This document shows, in pieces, positions 35,876-43,316 of a stretch of DNA of 64,000 nucleotides (positions are counted from its first letter, which is position 1; each line of letters opens with the position of its first letter). This stretch comes from Paludicola sp. MB14-C6 (GTDB lineage: Bacteria; Bacillota; Clostridia; Oscillospirales; Ruminococcaceae). The position numbers and the translations under genes were made by a program. A model generated the notes under the pieces. The model worked only from the letters and a program-made list of their open reading frames with translations, did no database searches and was not told where the DNA came from. The DNA is taken from NCBI RefSeq assembly GCF_030908625.1, contig NZ_CP133133.1:2170001-2234000 (forward strand), written 5' to 3'.

Positions 35876-37888
35876 ATGAATAGGGAAGTTGAAAAAGGAT
35901 TTTTGCCAAGAATCGGAGCACAGTTTTTTATCAATGCAGATGATACATTTGAAGATACCGAAAGACATTTTGCGTTAATGAAACAATATGGTATTCGTAT
36001 GGTACGTTTATTTGTGTTATGGGAGCATATTGAGCCGAAAGAAGGTATATTCACTTTTGAGCGATACGATATTGCTTATGATTTGGCGCAAAAATACGAT
36101 ATTAAAATTGTTTCAACGCTTACTTGTGAAGATCCACCACAATGGTTTGAAGAAAAACCATTTTATCATCATTACTCAAATTTAAATGATAGCCGATTAA
36201 AACAATATGCAGCAATTTATATTGAAAAATTAGTATCTCGTTATTATAATCACCCTGCACAATATGCATGGATTTTAATGAATGAGCCAGAAGTAAAAGT
36301 GAATTTTGAGCAAAGCACAATGCATGAGTTTGCAAAATGGCTAGAACAGAAATATCAAACAGTAGAACATTGGAATAAGAACTGGTATCGACAATATAAT
36401 GGTTTTCTAGATGTGAAAATTAACCCAAGTGACAGCAGAGAATACTGGCAATGCTTTGATTCATTTGTGGATTGGAATAGCTTTTTAAAAGATAACTTAG
36501 TAACGCAACTCAACTGGATTAAAGCAATAGTAAAAAAGATAGATCAAACTTCACCAATCCATTTGAATCCAAAAGGCTTCTTTGGAAATCTAGCACCAGT
36601 GGGACAAGATTATTGGAAAGAGGGAGAAGTAGCTGATATATTAGGTGCTTCCATTCATCCTGCCTGGAAGTTTTTATGGTTTGAACGTGCAGATTACGGC
36701 ATAGCTTATGCATTCTGCGTCGATTTAATCCGCAGTGCAAGTAACGGTAAAAGCTTTTGGGTAACGGAATTGCAATCAGGTGCAACGCTGATGACAGGTA
36801 TTCAACCTTGTACCCCTAGCCCACAAGAATTATCTGCATGGCTATGGGATTCTGTTGGAGCAGGTGCAAAATCTGTGGTTTATTGGATGTGGCACCCACG
36901 AACTATGGGCCAAGAAGCTGGTGAGTGGGGAATTGTAACTGCTGATCATAAGGTTTCTAAGCGACTAAAAGCTTCTAGCGGTGTAACAGATGTAATAGAA
37001 AACAATGCAGAATTGTTCCAAAACGCTCAAGTAGATAAACCAAAAGTAGCAATCTATTATAATCATGCAACTGAGATTTTAGCACTCATTGAAGGCAGCC
37101 CACTTTATCGTATGCCAGAAGCCCCAATTCAATCATTAGCAGGATTATATAAGGCATTAGTGCTATCAGGTGTGTCTGTTGATTTTATTTGTGCGGATCA
37201 AATTCGTAATGAAAAACTGAACGAGTATGAATTGTTGTATTTGCCATATTCGTATGCATTGGATAGTGATGTACAAGAGCAAGTGAAAGAGTTTGTTCGT
37301 GTTGGCGGAAAATTATGGGCAGAAGCACCATGTGGATGGAAAGATAGCCAAGGTAGAATTCATCGCAATCAGATTTTAAGCGAAGTATTTGGTGCAGAAG
37401 TAATCGAATATCGTGGCTCAAGAATGGATGATCAAGTAGCCAATCCATATCTATGCCAAGCAGAATTAGGAGTAAAAACTGCAAGTGTTATTTCAACTTT
37501 CCCAGATGGCGAGCCAGCAGTGATTCATAACCAATATAATAAGGGTGAAGCAATGTTTGTTGCTACTGTTCCAAGCTTAGGCTTTTTTGATCGTAAGGAA
37601 GAACAGTATGCAAGTCAAATTATTGAGTTTGCAAAAGCATATCAATCCAATATTGCAAAACTAGAAACAACAAATGGACATATCATTCAAAGGTCGATGC
37701 ATTCAGCTGATAAAACAATTTTAATTATTGAAAACTGGGGTAAAGCAATTGAAACCAATCTAGTTTTATGTAATGAAGCACTCAGCCAAGCAACAAATCT
37801 GTTAACCAATGAATCAGTAAAAATAGATAATGATAAAATTAAATTGACCTTAAAGCAAAATGAAACAGTTGTATATGTGCTAGAATAA
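35876..37888 (+). CDS. Beta-galactosidase, glycoside hydrolase family 42
   Basis: 670 residues without a signal peptide. The GH42 TIM barrel carries the acid/base glutamate in WILMNEPEVKV and the nucleophile in SFWVTELQSGAT; the second domain is trimerisation-like. GH42 enzymes act on beta-galactosides in the cytoplasm, often from plant or host glycans. The start at 35876 follows GAGGGG; the upstream frame to 35759 has no good start. No transporter is nearby, so the physiological substrate is open. Confidence 0.92.
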   Translation: MNREVEKGFLPRIGAQFFINADDTFEDTERHFALMKQYGIRMVRLFVLWEHIEPKEGIFTFERYDIAYDLAQKYDIKIVSTLTCEDPPQWFEEKPFYHHYSNLNDSRLKQYAAIYIEKLVSRYYNHPAQYAWILMNEPEVKVNFEQSTMHEFAKWLEQKYQTVEHWNKNWYRQYNGFLDVKINPSDSREYWQCFDSFVDWNSFLKDNLVTQLNWIKAIVKKIDQTSPIHLNPKGFFGNLAPVGQDYWKEGEVADILGASIHPAWKFLWFERADYGIAYAFCVDLIRSASNGKSFWVTELQSGATLMTGIQPCTPSPQELSAWLWDSVGAGAKSVVYWMWHPRTMGQEAGEWGIVTADHKVSKRLKASSGVTDVIENNAELFQNAQVDKPKVAIYYNHATEILALIEGSPLYRMPEAPIQSLAGLYKALVLSGVSVDFICADQIRNEKLNEYELLYLPYSYALDSDVQEQVKEFVRVGGKLWAEAPCGWKDSQGRIHRNQILSEVFGAEVIEYRGSRMDDQVANPYLCQAELGVKTASVISTFPDGEPAVIHNQYNKGEAMFVATVPSLGFFDRKEEQYASQIIEFAKAYQSNIAKLETTNGHIIQRSMHSADKTILIIENWGKAIETNLVLCNEALSQATNLLTNESVKIDNDKIKLTLKQNETVVYVLE

Positions 37889-37890
37889 AT

Positions 37891-37922
37891 ACAACTCCCA
37901 TCCTATGTAGGATGGGAGTTGT
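37891..37922. terminator. Terminator after the GH42 gene
   Basis: ACAACTCCCATCC pairs with GGATGGGAGTTGT around a short loop. Confidence 0.85.
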
Positions 37923-37950
37923 TACTGTAATGTAGTTAGAAAACTATATC

Positions 37951-37974
37951 GTAGGGGCGAACTTTGTTCGTCCG
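37951..37974. repeat. Possible REP-like palindrome
   Basis: GTAGGGGCGAACTTTGTTCG followed by TCCG forms a CGAAC/GTTCG hairpin and resembles dispersed GGGGCG repeats found between genes in many Clostridia. Only one copy is visible here, so the call is weak. Confidence 0.35.
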
Positions 37975-38149
37975 AGAAAAGCTTTCCTCTTTAAGAAAAT
38001 TGATTTACAGGGCAAAGATGGATATTGCAGTTTTATTAATATGAATCTAATTGTATAAATATGGGTTGAAAGATGGAGTGGATAAAGGTATAATTAGTAA
38101 TATTATGATATGAAGAACAAGACTTATTACTTTTAAAGGGAGAATCACA

Positions 38150-38608
38150 ATGAAAAAAGAAACATTTCTGATATCCACCATACTTGTAATTGTGTTACTT
38201 TTTACTGGATGCTCTTATTTGAAAATGGAGCAAAAAGCTGTTGATTTGCCCATTGTATCAATTAAAGATACGGATGATGAGATAAGTCCAGCATTTTATG
38301 AAAAAGGGTTTGATTTTAAATATGATGTTCTCCCACAATTAGTTTTAACGGATAGTAATAGTGAATTGCAAATCTCATTTGCTGATAATTTTGGTAATTC
38401 GATTCAACTTGCAGAGGACTATTACACATATAGAGGGGATACAGGTGTTTGTAAAAGATTAAGTTATCATCTTAAAAAAGACGAAAATGGGCGTATTTCT
38501 TTGCCTATTACCAGACGTGGAAGTGATAGAGATGAAGAGGGTATTTACTATCTTAAAAATAAGCAAGGTACTTTTGTATTTAAAGTAATACTTCCGTTAA
38601 AGGTATAA
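38150..38608 (+). CDS. Putative lipoprotein
   Basis: 152 residues with a lipoprotein signal ending LLFTGC (Cys near residue 21), then a polar domain of ~130 residues with no recognised family. AAGGGAG lies before the ATG. It is probably an outer-surface lipoprotein. It is monocistronic, with a GNAT gene 64 bp downstream. Confidence 0.7.
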   Translation: MKKETFLISTILVIVLLFTGCSYLKMEQKAVDLPIVSIKDTDDEISPAFYEKGFDFKYDVLPQLVLTDSNSELQISFADNFGNSIQLAEDYYTYRGDTGVCKRLSYHLKKDENGRISLPITRRGSDRDEEGIYYLKNKQGTFVFKVILPLKV

Positions 38609-38672
38609 TTAGGTAAAGTAATTTGTGAACATAACAATTGAATAATTTGCATACTTCTTGGAGGTGTTATAA

Positions 38673-39077
38673 ATGTTTAGTTATAATGTTTTTGATATAT
38701 CGTTAATAGAAGAAGTTAAAGAAATATATATAGATTCGAATTGGAGTGCTTATTTGAAAGATGATGAGAAATTAAAACGTGCCTTTGATAATTCATTGTA
38801 TTTGTTAGGCACATTTGATAATGGTAAGCTTATTGGATTTATACGATGTGTTGGTGATGGCGAGCATATACTTATTGTACAAGATTTAATTGTCAAATCT
38901 CAATATCAGAAAAAAGGTATCGGAACGCATTTGTTTAAAGCAGTCTGGGATAAATATGTAGATGTTAGAATGTTTCAGGTTATTACCGATATTGAAGATG
39001 AGGTTGATAACCACTTTTATCAATCTTTTCATATGAAAAAGCTAGAAGATGGCCATATGGTGTCATATTTTAGATAA
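38673..39077 (+). CDS. GNAT family N-acetyltransferase
   Basis: 134 residues. The acetyl-CoA-binding motif A is VKSQYQKKGIGTHLFKA (Q/RxxGxG/A), preceded by the beta4 strand HILIVQDLIV. The substrate is unknown. GGAGGTG precedes the ATG, and a terminator hairpin follows at 39101-39128. Confidence 0.88.
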   Translation: MFSYNVFDISLIEEVKEIYIDSNWSAYLKDDEKLKRAFDNSLYLLGTFDNGKLIGFIRCVGDGEHILIVQDLIVKSQYQKKGIGTHLFKAVWDKYVDVRMFQVITDIEDEVDNHFYQSFHMKKLEDGHMVSYFR

Positions 39078-39100
39078 AGTAAATTTTAATTACTCAAATC

Positions 39101-39128
39101 AAAAGGACAGTCAATCGACTGTCCTTTT
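39101..39128. terminator. Bidirectional terminator between two GNAT genes
   Basis: AAAAGGACAGTC pairs perfectly with GACTGTCCTTTT around AATC; it serves both convergent genes. Confidence 0.92.
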
Positions 39129-39139
39129 ATAATCTCTTC

Positions 39140-39415
39140 TTATAATGATAGTAAATCCCAATAAGATTCATGCTTTTCAAACCAATTAACTGCATAAGAG
39201 CAAGTTGGCTTTGCTTTTTTACCGTCTTCTTTGATTTTATTTGCAGCCATCTCAAGTAACTTACTTGCAATTCCTTGTCCTCGTAAGGATTCGTCTACAA
39301 AAGTATGATTTATTTCAACTACGTATTCTGAAATATTGGGAAAAGTAACTTCTGCTAATAATTCACCCAACTCGTTATTTAAATAAACTTTGTTGTTTTC
39401 TACAATAAAATCCAT
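39140..39415 (-). CDS. Small GNAT-like acetyltransferase (YjdJ type)
   Basis: 91 residues, a minimal GNAT domain: VDESLRGQGIASKLLEMA is motif A, and TCSYAVNWFEKH is the typical C-terminus of the short COG2388 group. The start at 39415 is chosen by resemblance to that group (MDFIVENNKVYL). Substrate unknown. It lies just outside the interrupted peroxiredoxin gene. Confidence 0.85.
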   Translation of the reverse strand: MDFIVENNKVYLNNELGELLAEVTFPNISEYVVEINHTFVDESLRGQGIASKLLEMAANKIKEDGKKAKPTCSYAVNWFEKHESYWDLLSL

Positions 39416-39618
39416 AATAAAGACAAATCCTCTCAAACAAATTTTAACATGACATAGTTTAAATAGTAGCTTTGCTAAAAGAGTAAAATAATAAAGAGAT
39501 ATGGTAAACTTTTATCTTATTATTGCACATACTTCTATATATTGTCAATGATGAATTTGTGATTAAATGAACACCTTGGCTTAAGTATTCATAAAATACA
39601 ATGAAAGAAGGTGAATTT

Positions 39619-39765
39619 ATGGAATCAATGTATAATCATATTTCGATTGGAATGAAAGCTCCAGATTTTTATGCAAATACAACAATGGGACCAATGAAGA
39701 TGTCTGATTATAAAGGAAAATGGGTTGTCCTATTTAGCCATCCAGGTGATTTAACCCCAGTTTGA
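39619..39765 (+). pseudogene. 5' part of an interrupted peroxiredoxin gene
   Basis: 48 codons read [17 protein letters not shown]..., continue [13 protein letters not shown] and stop at TGA where the catalytic cysteine codon (TGT) should be. SHPGDFTPVCTTE is the peroxiredoxin (AhpC/TSA, 1-Cys-like) active-site motif. The missing C-terminal 174 residues, starting at the catalytic Cys, are at 47447-47971 in the right frame. The ribosome binding site (AGAAGGTG) and start are intact. Without excision of the insert this piece makes only a useless 48-residue peptide. Confidence 0.92.
39745..39764 (+). repeat. Core repeat R0, host left junction
   Basis: GGTGATTTAACCCCAGTTTG encodes G-D-L-T-P-V plus TG of the next codon. 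It is the host copy at the left edge of the array. Confidence 0.9.
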
Positions 39766-39870
39766 TTTTGATTGCTAATAGATATCATTTTACAAAGTAC
39801 CGAATGACTTTCTTTCGTTCAAGCTTCACTCTCTTAACCCAAAAGGCCATAAATTTAATATACCTAAGAA

Positions 39871-40040
39871 TATATCAAGCGGATTTTTAGGGAAATAAGA
39901 TAGCCCACTCTCAAGTAAAAAGAGAGTGGTTTTTTTCGTACCTGCTTTCGTGATATATTATAACAATAGTGTATATTTGGTGTATAATTAGTAGAAAATC
40001 GAATAAATTTGTTGTTTGGAATAATTTGGTGATGTATAAT
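39871..40040 (+). promoter_or_regulatory. Cassette A leader: conserved box, terminator and promoter
   Basis: The shared box TATATCAAGCGGATTTTTAG (from 39871) is followed by a terminator hairpin CCACTCTC/GAGAGTGG (39905-39929) with a T-run. A promoter TTGTTT (40012-40017), 17 bp, TATAAT (40035-40040) follows. Cassette D has the same order. The terminator would block read-through from the peroxiredoxin promoter, so the cargo depends on its own promoter. The stretch 39766-39870 before the box is unexplained. Confidence 0.8.
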
Positions 40041-40070
40041 AATTAAATTGGGTATAAAGGAGGTGGGGAT

Positions 40071-41243
40071 TTGTCACATATTATATTTTATTCCTGGCAA
40101 AATGATTTACCAGGAAAGACCCATAGATATTTTCTTGATAAATGTATCCAATTATCACTCATGTCTCTTGAGAAAGAGGCCAATGTATATATGGATTATG
40201 ATCGCGATACGATGGGACTCATGGGAAGTCCAGATATAACAGAATCAATTTTTAGAAAGATTGATAAATCTGCAATGTTTGTTTGCGATATCAGCATAGT
40301 TAATTCGAAACAAGATGGCAGGATGACCCCCAACCCTAATGTCTTGATTGAATTGGGGTATGCTGCTAGCAAATTAGGATGGGAACGAATTATATGCCTT
40401 TTTGATGTTACCACAGGGAAGATTGAAGATCTACCTTTTGATTTGCGTCAGAAACGAATAACACCATTTAATCCTAAGTCACCAAACGAAAAGCAAAGAA
40501 TCGCTGATATATTATCCGTTAACATCAAGGATCTATTTGTACAGGGAAAACTATTTAATCCGCTTAACGATTATATGAAAGGTAAGATTGACAAAGCCTT
40601 CCTGGATATCGGAAAGCAACTTGCAAATCTCATGTTCGGGACATATTCTCTAAGTGAAGGCTTATCGCATATAACAGATCTCTTATCTCTTTCTTATGAG
40701 ACAGCTTACGACCGATTGTATATATGTGAATTTCCAGCTTTTATTGTACTAAATACTTTTGAAAATACTGAACAGGAGTTAACAAGCCTTTTAAAGAATA
40801 TCTTCTCATCATCTTATTTTCCAAAAGAATGGGCTTATTATGTTCTTCAGCTGTTAGACTGGATACGCGAATATAGCAATTTTTCATCGGAAAGAAATGC
40901 CCAATTCCCGTTTGAACCACACCCATCTAAGAGATACGATGATCTGGCTGTAATTTCCGCAAAAGGCATTAACCCAAATAACCCGGTAAACGCTAAGTTA
41001 GTAATGCATGTTGTAGAGCAAGATGGGAAAAGATTTATTGACCCAGTAGAAGGTCGAGTTATAAACACAACGTATTATCCAACTAGTGAACCTAGTAAGT
41101 TAGGACAATGCTTTGTTGTGAAAAAAGCTGCATATGCTCATGTTGCTAAAAGGATAAATAAATATATTTCATTGTGTAAAGATTGGTTGGATATTACTGA
41201 CAGCGAATTTGTTTTAGACCCAGATACATATTGCTTAAAATAG
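40071..41243 (+). CDS. TIR-like nucleotide-binding protein, candidate defence effector (cassette A)
   Basis: 390 residues from TTG 6 nt after GGAGGT. The N-terminal ~150 residues read IIFYSWQNDLP at 4-14, DYDRDT near 42-47, FVCDIS at 70-75 and NPNVLIELGYA at 88-98. This resembles bacterial TIR-like domains predicted to bind or cleave nucleotides such as NAD; Glu94 is a candidate catalytic residue. The C-terminal ~240 residues are not recognised and may be the sensor. The effector role is inferred from the family and its mobile setting. Confidence 0.7.
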   Translation: MSHIIFYSWQNDLPGKTHRYFLDKCIQLSLMSLEKEANVYMDYDRDTMGLMGSPDITESIFRKIDKSAMFVCDISIVNSKQDGRMTPNPNVLIELGYAASKLGWERIICLFDVTTGKIEDLPFDLRQKRITPFNPKSPNEKQRIADILSVNIKDLFVQGKLFNPLNDYMKGKIDKAFLDIGKQLANLMFGTYSLSEGLSHITDLLSLSYETAYDRLYICEFPAFIVLNTFENTEQELTSLLKNIFSSSYFPKEWAYYVLQLLDWIREYSNFSSERNAQFPFEPHPSKRYDDLAVISAKGINPNNPVNAKLVMHVVEQDGKRFIDPVEGRVINTTYYPTSEPSKLGQCFVVKKAAYAHVAKRINKYISLCKDWLDITDSEFVLDPDTYCLK

Positions 41244-41346
41244 AAAAATGTTCAAATTATTCATTGTTTTGAATTGAGTATTTTGTTTATCATATGTAAA
41301 AAACAAAGAGATCATATACCATAAAATTAAGATTGGAGATACTGTG

Positions 41347-41757
41347 ATGAGTGAATTAGATACAGAAATAAGTTACATTTTTCAGGCCTTTACTGGCGGG
41401 AAGAAGTATTTCTTTGGAAACCTTGTTCCATCTATGTTAGAAGATCGTTTAGCTGTTGTTTATGCAATTTTTAATGTAAATACCGGAGAAGCATTATATG
41501 TAGGTAGGACAAAAAATCTTCGCCAAAGATTGTATACAAATCATTTAATGGGACCAAAATCCAATGCGCGATTAAAAAAGTACCTAGTGGAAGATGATAA
41601 CGAGTCAAAAGTTACGACTATGGAGGAGGCAAAAGTGTTTCTAAAAGAGAACTGCTATTTTCAGTATTTAGAAGAACCCGATATGCGTAAGCGAGGACGT
41701 CTTGAAGGGCTACTTAGTTATTTGCTTGGTGTCCGTTATATTCATGAAGAACATTAA
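41347..41757 (+). CDS. GIY-YIG nuclease domain protein (cassette A)
   Basis: 136 residues. The GIY-YIG pattern appears as VYAIFN (38-43) and YVGRT (51-55), followed by NLRQRL with Arg59/Arg61 and a catalytic-type glutamate in GRLEGLLSYL (Glu120). There is no additional DNA-binding domain. It could be a cargo nuclease effector, or a remnant of a homing-type enzyme for the array. GGAGATACTGTG precedes the ATG at 41347. It is 103 bp after the TIR-like gene. Confidence 0.82.
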   Translation: MSELDTEISYIFQAFTGGKKYFFGNLVPSMLEDRLAVVYAIFNVNTGEALYVGRTKNLRQRLYTNHLMGPKSNARLKKYLVEDDNESKVTTMEEAKVFLKENCYFQYLEEPDMRKRGRLEGLLSYLLGVRYIHEEH

Positions 41758-41936
41758 CAGATGCGAGCTAAGCTTCGAAGTTTGTTTAATTACAGGTGCA
41801 AGACATTATAAATAATTATTGATAATAATAAATGGTAGATTTAGATTGTTCGCGAAAATTACTAGCCCTTTAATGGAATATAATTTTACTCGTAATAAAG
41901 CGCGTAAATATACTTGAAATACAAGGAGAGATTATT

Positions 41937-42953
41937 ATGACTGAACAAATATCATTCACCTCAATTGTCGAGAGTGCGGCAAAACTGCCACTAGTTCGCA
42001 TTAACCGTACCGAATTTTTAACGAAAAATCTCAGCAAGTTGTGTACACCCTTGCAAATACAAAAAGCAATTACTAACGGAACGCTTCACGCTGATATTCC
42101 AATTACACTTTTGGACAGTCTGGCAAACGCCGTAATTAACGCAGAAACCGGTAAGGTAACAGCTATATCAACAGCGGCTGGTATACCAGGTGGGCTCGCT
42201 ATGGCGGCTACTATCCCTGCAGACTTGGTACAGTTCTACGGATTTGTAATCCGAATTGCACAAGAACTAGCATACATATATGGCTGGGATGAAATATTCA
42301 CCGAATCGTCTGACCTTGATGCAGGCACGGAGTCACAACTCATTCTGTTTATCGGCGTTATGTCTGGAGTAGGAGCTGCAAATAAGGTTGTAACCAAGTT
42401 GTTTGGTGAAGCGGCAATGAGGGCAGTTGCAAAAAAAGTGGCTGCAAAAGCTCTTACTAAAACGTGGTATTATCCACTTGTTAAGAAAATTGCGGCAATG
42501 TTAGGGCAAAAAATGGTGAAGGCAACATTTGCTAAGGGTGTATCAAAAGCTGTGCCGATACTTGGTGGAGTGATCTCGGGAGGGCTTACACTAGCTACGT
42601 TTAAGCCAATGGCTCATAAGCTTAAGAAGCATCTCTCAACATTGGCTCATATGTCCCCCGAAGAGTTTACTGAATACGAATCAGCTATTGTCGTTGAAGC
42701 GGAAGACTCAGATACAAATGTAGATATTGTCGAAGTAGTAATTGAGGAGTCTATGGTAAACTGTTGGGTATGTGTTTGTGGAGTGGAGAACAAAGGTAAA
42801 TTCTGCACTGAGTGTGGACAAGTAAAACCTGCATCGTTACCACAGTATAAATGTGACAAGTGCGGTTGGGAACCAGATGATACGACTCAGCCACCAAAGT
42901 TCTGTCCAGAATGTGGCGACCCATTTGATGACGGTGACATTATATTGGTATAA
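41937..42953 (+). CDS. EcsC-like protein with two C-terminal zinc ribbons (cassette A)
   Basis: 338 residues. The central region has Gly/Ala-rich helices (TAAGIPGGLAMAATIPADL and GVSKAVPILGGVISGGL) typical of the EcsC-like family, which probably associates with membranes. An acidic linker follows, then two zinc ribbons ending the protein: CGVENKGKFCTECG and CDKCGWEP...FCPECG. GGAGAG precedes the ATG. EcsC-like proteins are seen next to defence genes, but no mechanism is established here. Confidence 0.65.
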   Translation: MTEQISFTSIVESAAKLPLVRINRTEFLTKNLSKLCTPLQIQKAITNGTLHADIPITLLDSLANAVINAETGKVTAISTAAGIPGGLAMAATIPADLVQFYGFVIRIAQELAYIYGWDEIFTESSDLDAGTESQLILFIGVMSGVGAANKVVTKLFGEAAMRAVAKKVAAKALTKTWYYPLVKKIAAMLGQKMVKATFAKGVSKAVPILGGVISGGLTLATFKPMAHKLKKHLSTLAHMSPEEFTEYESAIVVEAEDSDTNVDIVEVVIEESMVNCWVCVCGVENKGKFCTECGQVKPASLPQYKCDKCGWEPDDTTQPPKFCPECGDPFDDGDIILV

Positions 42954-43020
42954 CATAAATAAAAAATATTCTTAAGTATGTCTGGTGGCTATAGGGGAAT
43001 AGGATCTGCTTATTAACTTA

Positions 43021-43052
43021 AAAACACTCCTACTTGTTTATAGGAGTGTTTT
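43021..43052 (+). terminator. Terminator at the end of cassette A
   Basis: AAAACACTCCTA pairs with TAGGAGTGTTTT. A closely related hairpin ends the coding part of cassette C (45363-45395), which supports shared ancestry of cassette ends. Confidence 0.9.
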
Positions 43053-43066
43053 GTTGTATTACTCCT

Positions 43067-43086
43067 GGTGATTTTACACCAGTATG
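43067..43086 (+). repeat. Core repeat R1, between cassettes A and B
   Basis: GGTGATTTTACACCAGTATG, then T: codes for G-D-F-T-P-V-C before running into TTTTGATC. With the two flanking bases it contains the inverted repeat CTGGTG-ATTTTA-CACCAG. Confidence 0.9.
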
Positions 43087-43316
43087 TTTTTGATCTTAGC
43101 ATATATTAAGCAGATTTTTTGGTAAATGTGAAATCAATTTTTGTTTGAGAAGGTAAACAGTAGTGAACAAAAAGCAGAAATAGTATTTTATTGTATAATT
43201 CTATATTATTATATTGATATATATCAACTATAGTTATATAATGGAATTTAAATTAAAATAATTAAACATATAATTATGAATAAAAAACTCTAAAAGTAGG
43301 AGTGATGATAAGTAAT
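43087..43316 (+). promoter_or_regulatory. Cassette B leader with a deletion in the conserved terminator
   Basis: It starts TTTTTGATCTTAGCATATAT like cassette D, but the terminator is reduced: the left arm is missing and only GGTAAATGTGAAATC and the T-run remain. The rest is very A/T-rich. No clear promoter copy of the A/D type is left. Confidence 0.65.

Noticed and set aside
40048..40239. Alternative 63-residue frame over the TIR-like gene start
   Set aside because: It is a shadow of the longer frame that carries the recognisable TIR-like motifs and a better-placed GGAGGTG.
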